From Eudoraea sp. (GTDB lineage: Bacteria > Bacteroidota > Bacteroidia > Flavobacteriales > Flavobacteriaceae), in the NCBI GenBank assembly GCA_013042925.1, contig JABDPH010000532.1, forward strand, positions 1 to 11,201: DNA of 11,201 bases. Reading direction: 5' to 3'. Shown here one piece after another: positions 1 to 6,474 of this stretch. How positions within the stretch are numbered: position 1 is the first letter of the stretch; every line of letters starts with the position of its first letter. The notes below the pieces were generated by a model. It was not told the DNA's origin, did no database searches, and was given only the letters and a program-made list of their open reading frames with translations. Made by a program: the position numbers and the translations under genes.

Positions 1-580
1 GCGCTATTTCGTCACTGTATTCAGGGCAGTGATTGAGCACAATAGTTTCCTCCAAACTATCATATTTTGCTGATGCATTTGTGAAATCCGGATTGCCCCC
101 AATAAAGTCATCAACACCAATTATTACAAGGTCTCGATTAGCCTTTGAGAATTTTAGACTTTCATTAATAAGTAGTTGGCCATTATGTTTTTCAATGAGA
201 TTTCTTAAAGAATTAGTGTTTACTCTTCCCGCATATTCTTTATTGCCCATGATAACCACCTTTGGGATATCATTGCTGATAAACCCCAGGAATTGGTTTA
301 AAGCCGGTAATCCTTTGTTATTGTTGACTGAATCTCCTGTAATGCAGATAAAGTCTGGCAGTTCTTTATTAATTCTTTTGGCAATAGCCTTATGGAAAGA
401 TTTTAATTCATTAATATGGAGATCAGTTAATTGAACTAATTTTATTTTGTTTTCTGATTTTGAGAGATCATAGGTGGTCCACTGAATTACATACTTTTCG
501 AACCATAAAATGTCAAAAAAAAACAACCCCATCAGAGCAAAAAAGAATTTGATGATAAAACTTCTCCTGTTTAATTTCAT
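1..580 (-). CDS. YkuE-like metallophosphoesterase, C-terminus cut by window edge
   Basis: This is a calcineurin-like metal-dependent phosphoesterase. The first 193 residues are in the window and the rest lies beyond base 1. The N-terminus has a twin-arginine-like stretch (NRRSFIIK, residues 4-11) followed by a hydrophobic segment to about residue 27, so it is exported or membrane-anchored. B. subtilis YkuE, a relative, is a known Tat substrate. Metal-site motifs visible are TDLH (52-55), TGDSVN (81-86), GNKE (112-115) and NHCPE (183-187). The usual GNHE/GNHD motif carries Lys at 114 instead of the catalytic His, so activity may be altered. The final GHTHGGQ-type motif would lie outside the window. 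I chose the ATG at 578-580 because an in-frame stop and hydrophobic leader leave no better start. The gene lies 72 bp downstream of the amylase on the same strand and may be co-transcribed. The substrate is unknown; nucleotide or lipid-linked phosphates are possible. Confidence 0.85.
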   Translation of the reverse strand, partial: MKLNRRSFIIKFFFALMGLFFFDILWFEKYVIQWTTYDLSKSENKIKLVQLTDLHINELKSFHKAIAKRINKELPDFICITGDSVNNNKGLPALNQFLGFISNDIPKVVIMGNKEYAGRVNTNSLRNLIEKHNGQLLINESLKFSKANRDLVIIGVDDFIGGNPDFTNASAKYDSLEETIVLNHCPEYSDEIA

Positions 581-652
581 AAAAACTCTTAATTTAAAGC
601 ATGAATCCTATGGGTTCCAAATGTTGAATATGCTTTCATTTAAGAACTTAAA

Positions 653-2344
653 TTAATCCGCTAATTCCAGGAGAGCTATATTATAATCATTTTCCAGGGT
701 TACCTTTCCGTTTTTCACTTCTACATGAGTCTCAGAATAGGTGTCATATAACTTGGTTCCATCTCCAAAGAACCCCTTAACCCATAACGATTTTTTACCT
801 TTGGGCAAGTCCAGTCCTACCGCTACTTTATCCTTGAAATTTTCATCAATGTAGGTTCTGCTGAATACATAGGGTTTTTTAGCTAAGCGCTTATGCCTTC
901 CGGCTCCAACTGCAGGATGATTGACACGAAAACTTCCCAGTTTCTGCCAGTGAGCAAGAACCTTTTTAGTTTCTTGCAGGCTATCAATTTCCTGCCAATT
1001 CATAAATGATCTTAAAGTTGCATCGCCTTCCGTGTTTTCAATAGTAAGATCTCTCGCAGATTCATCTCCGTAATATATCTGTGAAGTTCCCGGAGTTAAC
1101 AAAAGTACGTTTGCCGTATAATAAGGTCTTTCTCTATTTATGTCGAAGGGTTCAGAATCATCATGCGACGTCAAATAATTAAGTACCCCTTTGTTTTTTA
1201 ATTTGGAATTCATGAGACGATTGTATTTTTTAAATATGGTCTCATAATTCTTTTTGGCGTCGTTTTTTAGTTCAAAGTTTATTAGACTTTCAAAACCATA
1301 TTCGAAATAATCAACCTTCTTATCACCAAAATCGAATTTTCTACCTTCAGATATTTCGTACCCATAGGCTTCACCAACCATATAAAATGGCGTGTCATCC
1401 AAAACTTCTTCGGGATGCTTTTTCTTCCAGGTTTCAAATGCTTTAGATGCTTCTGCATATAGTTCTAACCAGGTATGCTCGTCTGCATGCTTTACCGTAT
1501 CCACCCGGAAACCGTCAATACCCAGATCATTTACGTAGTCCGTTAGCCATTTGATAATGTAAAACCTTGGAGCTCTGGGGTATCCGGTTCTTTGAAAAAA
1601 GAGTTGAAGCTCATCTAATTCATTGCTAAGCCTGCCTTCTTCTTTCCATTTGGCCAATAAGGCGTCTGGTAGTTCCACCGCTTCATCAGATTCAGTGTAA
1701 ATATCAGGTAAGTTTGCAACTAAAGTGCAACTTGTCGTAGTTTCATAATTTGTGTGCTCACAAAGTGGATCTGTTCTTACCCAATCTTCAGGCCATACCG
1801 GATCTTTTTCGGTTACAGGACCTGTGTGGTTAACAACCACATCCAGAAGAATCCTTATATTATTTTTATGGGCTGTTTTTACAAGATTTTCAAGATCTTT
1901 TTTTGTGCCAAAATTGGGATCCAAAGCGGTCCAATCCTTTGCCCAATATCCGTGGTAAGCATATGTATTACCAGTTCCTTCATCTGTATCGCCATGAATT
2001 TGTTCTACCACAGGTGTAAACCAAATAGCATTCACTCCTAATTTTGAAAAGTAACCTTCTTCAATTTTATTTGTGATACCCTGAATATCACCACCCATAA
2101 AACCTCTTAAGGTAGCCGTTTCGTTTGTCCTTTCGAAATTCAAATCATTATCAGGATTACCGTTATTGAACCTGTCTGTCAATAAAAAATATATATTCGC
2201 GCCCTGCCATACAAACGGGACTTCTTTCTGGGCTATTTGTGTGCTGTCTTGAACTTTGGTATCCGGGATTTGGGTTTTTTTTTCTTCCTGCTTGCAGGTC
2301 AAAAAAAGTGCAGAAACTGCAATTGCAATAAGCAGCTTTTTCAT
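653..2344 (-). CDS. Lipoprotein alpha-amylase, glycoside hydrolase family 13 (MalS-like)
   Basis: This secreted alpha-amylase hydrolyses alpha-1,4 bonds of starch or glycogen-type glucans. Residue numbers here count from a TTG two codons upstream (2350). The ATG at 2344 (third residue) is the likelier start, giving 563 aa with an immediate MKKLL signal peptide. Lipidation is expected at Cys19 (LFLTC), followed by KQEEKK, which resembles the Bacteroidota surface-export signal. All four GH13 signature regions are present: DVVVNH (170-175), GFRVDT with nucleophile Asp284, VGEAY with acid/base Glu327, and TSHDD with Asp397. The conserved YYGDE (426-430) follows. The AYHGYWAKDW segment (131-140) resembles periplasmic MalS-type amylases. 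Cys197 and Cys208 could form a disulfide in domain B. A beta-rich C-terminal domain fills about 475-565. No susC/susD genes are visible nearby. Family assignment is firm; exact substrate and subfamily are inferred. Confidence 0.93.
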   Translation of the reverse strand: MKKLLIAIAVSALFLTCKQEEKKTQIPDTKVQDSTQIAQKEVPFVWQGANIYFLLTDRFNNGNPDNDLNFERTNETATLRGFMGGDIQGITNKIEEGYFSKLGVNAIWFTPVVEQIHGDTDEGTGNTYAYHGYWAKDWTALDPNFGTKKDLENLVKTAHKNNIRILLDVVVNHTGPVTEKDPVWPEDWVRTDPLCEHTNYETTTSCTLVANLPDIYTESDEAVELPDALLAKWKEEGRLSNELDELQLFFQRTGYPRAPRFYIIKWLTDYVNDLGIDGFRVDTVKHADEHTWLELYAEASKAFETWKKKHPEEVLDDTPFYMVGEAYGYEISEGRKFDFGDKKVDYFEYGFESLINFELKNDAKKNYETIFKKYNRLMNSKLKNKGVLNYLTSHDDSEPFDINRERPYYTANVLLLTPGTSQIYYGDESARDLTIENTEGDATLRSFMNWQEIDSLQETKKVLAHWQKLGSFRVNHPAVGAGRHKRLAKKPYVFSRTYIDENFKDKVAVGLDLPKGKKSLWVKGFFGDGTKLYDTYSETHVEVKNGKVTLENDYNIALLELAD

Positions 2345-2360
2345 GGTCAAAGATTTTGCC

Positions 2361-2392
2361 TAAAGCTATAAAATGAATGCGGAATAAGAAAA
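2361..2392 (-). promoter_or_regulatory. Possible promoter of the amylase gene
   Basis: On the minus strand a TTTT (2389-2392) is separated by 20 nt from TAGCTTTA (2361-2368). This is close to the Bacteroidota consensus TTTG-N19-21-TAnnTTTG, with one mismatch in each element. It would place the transcript start shortly before the ATG at 2344. The DNA is AT-rich, so a chance match is quite possible. Confidence 0.25.
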
Positions 2393-2405
2393 TTTATTTC
2401 AAAAG

Positions 2406-2415
2406 CCTTTAAAGG
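2406..2415. promoter_or_regulatory. Palindrome CCTTTAAAGG upstream of the amylase gene
   Basis: This is a perfect 10-bp palindrome. After one G/G mismatch on each side it continues with AAA/TTT (2402-2419). It lies 62-71 bp upstream of the amylase ATG and 60 bp past the stop of the preceding gene. It could be an operator or a weak hairpin ending the upstream transcript, which is followed on the minus strand by TTTTG and a T-rich stretch. No known regulator site is recognised. Confidence 0.25.
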
Positions 2416-2475
2416 GTTTCATAAGGATATTCCTACTTGAAGTATGTTGTTGGTAATTAAGCCTTAAGCGCTGCT

Positions 2476-3255
2476 TTAGTTTTTTCTGTTAAGCACTTTG
2501 TATTCTTCATAACAACTGCTAATAGCATCCAATATTTGCAAATCATTAGCCGTTTTTATAAAGGAGGTCGAATAATTGCAATTGGAAAGTATGTCATTAA
2601 TATCAAATTCATCAATTTGTAATAATTCGGTGAGTGTTTCTCGATCAAATTTAGAAGCAAGTAGATCCCTTATGTCTTCATCTTCCTTAATTTGTCTCAA
2701 CTTTTTCATCTGATTAGGTCTTTTGCCAAATAGATTTCGAAGAAGGTCAGCCGGATTCAAAATGGAACCTAATACTTTGGTTACCGCACTTGGATTTTTG
2801 CTTCCTGCCTCATAGCTTGTGGGTAATCCGGAGATACTATATTGATAAGATGTATTAATAGGCAAATTTTTTACATCAATTTCAAGATATCCTGTTAATT
2901 CATATGGTTTTACAACTACTTCTTCCAGTGCATACGCAAGCTCTGTAAGTGCAATCTTGGTGTTTTTAAACTTAAACATATCATTCGTAACACGAATTTT
3001 CTGAGATTTAAAGCCTAAGTAAGAAAAGTAAAGTGTATCGTTAACAGAAGCGTTAATAGAAAATTCACCCTTAGCGTTGGTAATAGTACCTACAACCTTG
3101 TTAAGGTTTATTACATGCACACTTTCTAAAGCAGTACTGGATTGCGCATTAATAACTACAGCCTCAAATTCCTTTCCTTCTTGTTGCTCTTCATCTACCT
3201 GGGATAGCCCAACAAAGCCAAATAACGCAAACAAACACAATAAATACTTATTCAT
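2476..3255 (-). CDS. Exported protein with carboxypeptidase-D-like regulatory domain
   Basis: This is a 259-residue secreted or periplasmic protein of unknown function. Residues 1-18 form a signal peptide (MNKYLLCLFALFGFVGLS, then Gln). Residues about 29-118 match the small beta-sandwich carboxypeptidase-like regulatory domain, with the typical core VGTITNAKGEFSI (55-67), LYFSYLGFKS (75-84) and the closing LEEVVVKP (110-117). In Bacteroidota this domain usually caps TonB-dependent receptors, but no plug or barrel follows. Instead there is an unrecognised region (119-259) that is rich in charged residues and probably helical, containing Cys226 and Cys248. The start is the only ATG next to a good signal peptide. 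It lies 74 bp after the helicase gene, with a hairpin between them, so it probably has its own promoter. Similar stand-alone proteins are, from memory, common in flavobacteria. The domain call is firm; the role is unknown. Confidence 0.85.
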   Translation of the reverse strand: MNKYLLCLFALFGFVGLSQVDEEQQEGKEFEAVVINAQSSTALESVHVINLNKVVGTITNAKGEFSINASVNDTLYFSYLGFKSQKIRVTNDMFKFKNTKIALTELAYALEEVVVKPYELTGYLEIDVKNLPINTSYQYSISGLPTSYEAGSKNPSAVTKVLGSILNPADLLRNLFGKRPNQMKKLRQIKEDEDIRDLLASKFDRETLTELLQIDEFDINDILSNCNYSTSFIKTANDLQILDAISSCYEEYKVLNRKN

Positions 3256-3297
3256 TCAGTATGATGCTAATTGATAATGCGAATAAAATAAAAATAG

Positions 3298-3309
3298 ATG
3301 CCCTGGCAT
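3298..3309. terminator. Candidate terminator hairpin after the helicase gene
   Basis: ATGCC-CT-GGCAT forms a short inverted repeat beginning 21 nt past the helicase stop codon. On the minus strand it is followed by CTATTTTTATTTTATT, and on the plus strand by ATTTTTT, so it could work in both directions. The stem is short (4 bp with a 4-nt loop), so termination may be partial. Confidence 0.4.
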
Positions 3310-3329
3310 ATTTTTTAATATACAATTAA

Positions 3330-5129
3330 CTAATAGAAACCATCTCTTTTTTTGCTTCGCCTGTTTCCGGATGATGAACCCTGTTTGGACCCAGATCTTC
3401 TTGAACCGCCTTTAGAAAAGTTACCTTCTCTTCTTTTGCTGCGGCTTCTATCCCGGTCTCTACTATCTCTTTTACCCTTTGATCCTTTGTCTCTTCTCCG
3501 TCTTCCTCCTCCTTCGGGGCTATTAGAAACTTCAACGTTTACAAATCGCCCTTTGACTTTAAAATCGGTAAAGGTTTCTAATATTTGATCTTTATGAGTG
3601 ACTTCAGTATTGAAAAAAGAAAAACTATCTTTAACGTCTACTCTGAACAAATCATCCTTACCAAGATGCAATGTATCTTTTAGAAAGTCCTTTAGGGACA
3701 TCCAGTCATACCCGTCGCGTTCTCCAACATTTATAAAATAGCGGACAGATCCGTTGCTCGAAAAATCACCTGAACCTCCTCTATTTCTTTCCCTGCGATC
3801 TGGTTCAGTTGAATTCAGATCTTTAGTTTTACTGTAATAATTATAAAAACGAGTAAATTCTACAGAAACAATTTTTTGTATTAATTCATCCCTGTCAAGA
3901 CCGTCAAGAACGTCGTGAATGGCCGGTAAATAATTATTTACCTCTTCATTTATTTCTGTAGTACGGATCTTATTAGCCAAATGGTACAACTGGATTTCGC
4001 AAATCTCAATCCCGGTAGGTATCTTTTTTGCAATGAATTTCTGCTTTATTTTTTTCTCTATAGCATGAATTTTACGCAATTCACTTCGAGTTACGATCAC
4101 CATAGAAATACCAGATTTGCCAGCCCTTCCTGTACGACCACTTCTATGGGTATAGGTTTCTATTTCATCAGGTAACTGATAATTAATTACATGGGTTATA
4201 TCGTCCACGTCTATTCCACGAGCCGCAACATCCGTAGCCACTAACATTTGAATTTGTTTTTTACGGAAAGCATTCATTACCAGATCGCGCTGGTTTTGAC
4301 TTAAATCGCCATGAAGAGCCCCGGCATTATATCCGTCTTCTATTAGCTTTTCTGCAACCTTTTGAGTATCCCGTTTGGTCCGGCAAAATACGACAGAAAA
4401 TATTCCCGGATTGGCATCAGCAAGTCGTTTTAAGGCAGAATACCTGTCGCGCCCACCCACTAAATAATATTCATGCTGTACAGTGTCTACTCCCGAATTC
4501 TTGGCACCTACGGTTATTTCTGTTGGATGATGCATAAATTTCTTGGCAATTGCAGCGACTTCCCTGGGCATAGTTGCTGAAAAAAGCCAAGTAGATTTCT
4601 CCTTAGGTGTATTTGAAAGGATGTCCTTAATATCTTCATAGAATCCCATGTTTAACATTTCATCTGCTTCATCCAGAATGCAATAGTCAATTTTGGAGAT
4701 GTCTATTATCCCCCGGCCAATCATGTCCTTCATTCTACCCGGGGTGGCGACAACTATTTGAGCACCTCGCTTAATTTGCCGGGCCTGCTCAGTAATGCTT
4801 GCACCTCCATAAATAGCTACTGTATTCAAACCTTTGACATATTTGGAGTACAATTGCATTTCATTTGTAATTTGCAAACAAAGTTCTCGGGTTGGAGATA
4901 ATATTAAACCCTGGGTAGTTCTGCTATTGCTGTCAATTTTTTGAATTAACGGAAATCCAAAAGCAGCAGTTTTACCTGTTCCGGTTTGGGCCAGAGCCAC
5001 TAAATCTATTTCATCCTCTAATAAAATTGGAATGGATTTTTCCTGAACCTCGGATGGAGTTTCAAATCCTAAATCAGTTATAGCATTCAGTAGGGCGCTA
5101 TTGAGCCCCAATGCTTCAAATTTTGTCAT
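3330..5129 (-). CDS. DEAD-box ATP-dependent RNA helicase with DbpA RNA-binding domain
   Basis: This protein unwinds short RNA duplexes using ATP in the cytoplasm, probably in ribosome assembly, RNA decay or cold adaptation. All helicase motifs are intact: Q motif (phenylalanine near 4, Gln29), AQTGTGKT (47-54), PTREL (79-83), TPGR (129-132), DEAD (153-156), SAT (184-186), ATDVAARGID (298-307) and HRSGRTGRAG (328-337). Residues about 470-536 look like the RRM-like DbpA C-terminal domain, which in E. coli DbpA and related helicases binds structured rRNA. The last 60 residues are an Arg/Lys/Ser/Gly-rich disordered tail with RS and RG repeats, likely extra RNA-binding surface. At 599 residues it resembles DeaD/CsdA-type proteins more than the shorter RhlE, but the ortholog cannot be fixed from sequence, so no symbol is given. 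The ATG at 5127-5129 gives the canonical N-terminus. A -7 box and leader of about 110 nt precede it. Confidence 0.96.
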   Translation of the reverse strand: MTKFEALGLNSALLNAITDLGFETPSEVQEKSIPILLEDEIDLVALAQTGTGKTAAFGFPLIQKIDSNSRTTQGLILSPTRELCLQITNEMQLYSKYVKGLNTVAIYGGASITEQARQIKRGAQIVVATPGRMKDMIGRGIIDISKIDYCILDEADEMLNMGFYEDIKDILSNTPKEKSTWLFSATMPREVAAIAKKFMHHPTEITVGAKNSGVDTVQHEYYLVGGRDRYSALKRLADANPGIFSVVFCRTKRDTQKVAEKLIEDGYNAGALHGDLSQNQRDLVMNAFRKKQIQMLVATDVAARGIDVDDITHVINYQLPDEIETYTHRSGRTGRAGKSGISMVIVTRSELRKIHAIEKKIKQKFIAKKIPTGIEICEIQLYHLANKIRTTEINEEVNNYLPAIHDVLDGLDRDELIQKIVSVEFTRFYNYYSKTKDLNSTEPDRRERNRGGSGDFSSNGSVRYFINVGERDGYDWMSLKDFLKDTLHLGKDDLFRVDVKDSFSFFNTEVTHKDQILETFTDFKVKGRFVNVEVSNSPEGGGRRRRDKGSKGKRDSRDRDRSRSKRREGNFSKGGSRRSGSKQGSSSGNRRSKKRDGFY

Positions 5130-5242
5130 AATATTTTATAATTTACCTAATCGCAAATATGTATGTTGCATAGAGCGATTATCCTTATAACTTATTAGAC
5201 TCAGCGCAACACATGCTATACCAGCGGCGTCAATTTAAGCGG

Positions 5243-5250
5243 CAAAGATA
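5243..5250 (-). promoter_or_regulatory. -7 promoter element upstream of the helicase gene
   Basis: The minus strand reads TATCTTTG, a perfect match to the Bacteroidota -7 consensus TAnnTTTG. No good TTTG lies at the usual 19-21 nt upstream. It would give the helicase an untranslated leader of roughly 105-110 nt. A direct repeat AGCGGC (5223-5228 and 5238-5243 on the plus strand) overlaps the predicted start region. Confidence 0.4.
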
Positions 5251-5287
5251 CTCTTATTTATTTAGATGGTGGCTAAACTTAAAATAT

Positions 5288-5863
5288 TCAAATTTTAGAA
5301 AGGTATTTAATGAGCTTTTGTAGTGCCTTTCCTCTATGGCTAATTTCATTTTTTATTTGCAGAGGTAATTCGGCAAAGGTTTGGTCATAAGTTGTTGGAA
5401 CGAAGATTGGATCATAGCCAAAACCAGCAGCACCTCGTTTTTCAGTGGTTATTTTACCTTCAACAACTCCATCAAATAGAATTCGTTTACTATTTATATT
5501 TAAGGCAATTACCGTTTTAAATCTCGCTGTTCTAGATGTAATATTCATTAAATCAAATAATACTTTTTCTATATTTTTTTCAGAATCCTTTTCTTCTCCT
5601 GCATATCTGGCAGAAAAGACTCCTGGAGCACCATTCAATGCATCTATAATTAGTCCTGTGTCATCTGCAAAACACGATATTCCATAGTGTTTCGTAATGT
5701 AATCCGCTTTTAATTGTGCATTAGCCTCCAGCGTTGTCGCTGTTTCCGGTATTTCTTCGCTACAACCTAGATCTTCCAGGGAGATAAGACGTATGTTTTT
5801 GGGAAGCAAAAGACCTACTTCTTTTAATTTATTTGTATTGTGTGTGGCGAAAACTAAATCCAT
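5288..5863 (-). CDS. rdgB: dITP/XTP pyrophosphatase, RdgB/HAM1 family
   Basis: This enzyme hydrolyses non-canonical purine triphosphates (dITP, ITP, XTP) to monophosphate and pyrophosphate, keeping deaminated bases out of DNA and RNA. It is a cytosolic homodimer in characterised relatives. At 191 residues it has the usual family length. Family motifs are all present: ATHNTNK (6-12) at the N-terminus, TLEANA with Glu46, ADDTGL (66-71), GAPGVFSARYAG (78-89), GFGYDP (147-152) and SHRGKAL (175-181). The ATG at 5861-5863 places the ATHN motif right at the N-terminus as expected. It is the first gene of the minus-strand block and is divergent from the membrane methyltransferase gene, with a 74-bp intergenic region holding a palindrome. 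It lies 158 bp upstream of the helicase, which seems to have its own promoter. I see nothing unusual in the protein. Confidence 0.96.
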   Translation of the reverse strand: MDLVFATHNTNKLKEVGLLLPKNIRLISLEDLGCSEEIPETATTLEANAQLKADYITKHYGISCFADDTGLIIDALNGAPGVFSARYAGEEKDSEKNIEKVLFDLMNITSRTARFKTVIALNINSKRILFDGVVEGKITTEKRGAAGFGYDPIFVPTTYDQTFAELPLQIKNEISHRGKALQKLIKYLSKI

Positions 5864-5886
5864 ATGCCAAATGAGTTTATAAAAAA

Positions 5887-5917
5887 ATTGTTGACCAGGT
5901 TAAAAATAGTATTTTTA
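5887..5917 (+). promoter_or_regulatory. Candidate promoter of the membrane methyltransferase gene
   Basis: ATTG (5887-5890) is followed after 19 nt by TATTTTTA (5910-5917). This is close to the Bacteroidota promoter TTTG-N19-TAnnTTTG, with one mismatch per element. The spacing is right and the predicted transcript start would leave a leader of roughly 15 nt before the ATG at 5938. Confidence 0.4.
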
Positions 5918-5918
5918 A
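5900..5918. promoter_or_regulatory. 19-bp perfect palindrome between divergent genes
   Basis: TTAAAAATA-G-TATTTTTAA is a perfect 9-bp inverted repeat around one central base. It sits in the 74-bp gap between rdgB and the methyltransferase gene. Each half contains TATTTTTA on one strand, so it could be a divergent pair of -7 boxes or an operator overlapping them. It consists only of A/T apart from the centre, which raises the chance of coincidence. Confidence 0.35.
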
Positions 5919-5937
5919 TTACTGCATTTTTTCAATT

Positions 5938-6390
5938 ATGAAACTTAAACTACCACCGGCAATCATTTTTTTGGTATTTGGAGGCCTCATGTATCTTTTG
6001 GCTGAATTTTTACCGGTTGGAAATTTTGATTTTTTTGGCAGATCATATCTAATTAAGGCACTGCTGTTCTTAGCAGTCGTTATAAGTTGTGTGGCATTAA
6101 TTCAGTTTTACCTGGTCAAGACTACAACAAACCCTAAAAACCCTTCTAAGGCCACTTTTTTGGTAACAAATGGCATTTATAAATACTCGCGAAACCCGAT
6201 GTATTTGGGATTGTTGCTCATATTGTTAGGTTGGGCACTGTGGTTAGCCAATGCATTCAACGTTCTTTTGGCTGCCGGTTTTGTTTCTTATATGAACTCT
6301 TTTCAAATTCAACCTGAAGAATCATCTCTGGCTAGCTTATTTGGTAAAGAATATAAACACTATTGTATAAGAGTTAGAAGGTGGTTTTGA
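5938..6390 (+). CDS. Membrane methyltransferase of the isoprenylcysteine/phospholipid type
   Basis: This 150-residue integral membrane protein belongs to the ICMT/PEMT-like group of S-adenosylmethionine-dependent methyltransferases. Hydrophobic segments lie near 6-25, 38-60 and 86-120. The family signature is clear: TNGIYKYSRNPMYLG (77-91), which binds the cofactor in structurally known relatives, then PEESSLASLFGKEYKHY (126-142) and a C-terminal RVRRWF (145-150). The closing EE...FG..Y..Y...RRW pattern is the most diagnostic part. The bacterial substrate is generally unknown; isoprenoid, lipid or thiol targets are all possible, so nothing more specific is claimed. The ATG at 5938 follows a promoter-like sequence. 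The gene is divergent from rdgB and lies 84 bp upstream of the glycoside hydrolase on the same strand, with no obvious terminator between them. Confidence 0.85.
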   Translation: MKLKLPPAIIFLVFGGLMYLLAEFLPVGNFDFFGRSYLIKALLFLAVVISCVALIQFYLVKTTTNPKNPSKATFLVTNGIYKYSRNPMYLGLLLILLGWALWLANAFNVLLAAGFVSYMNSFQIQPEESSLASLFGKEYKHYCIRVRRWF

Positions 6391-6474
6391 TTCACTAAGT
6401 ACAATTTTTAAAAGGCAAAAATATTAGTTATTTAACTCATTATTAGAAATATTAGCTTATTAAAACCAAAATCA

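Noticed and set aside
33..434. Plus-strand open frame of 133 codons
   Set aside because: It is antisense to the metallophosphoesterase, whose motifs are clear on the minus strand. The plus-strand product has no recognisable features.
639..652. Inverted repeat TTTAAG-AA-CTTAAA directly after the amylase stop
   Set aside because: The stem is all but one pair A/T and no T-tract follows on the minus strand, so it is not a convincing terminator.
2465..2478. Hairpin AAGC-GCT-GCTT at the 3' end of the cap-domain gene
   Set aside because: On the coding strand it is not followed by T residues, and the stem is only four pairs.
3326..3535. Minus-strand open frame of 69 codons in another phase of the helicase tail
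   Set aside because: It overlaps the repetitive Arg/Ser/Gly-coding end of the helicase, where biased codons keep other frames open. No start signal or family match was seen.
6419..6455. Direct repeat AAATATTAG (6419-6427 and 6447-6455) before the glycoside hydrolase
   Set aside because: Nine AT-rich bases repeated once in an AT-rich gap is well within chance.
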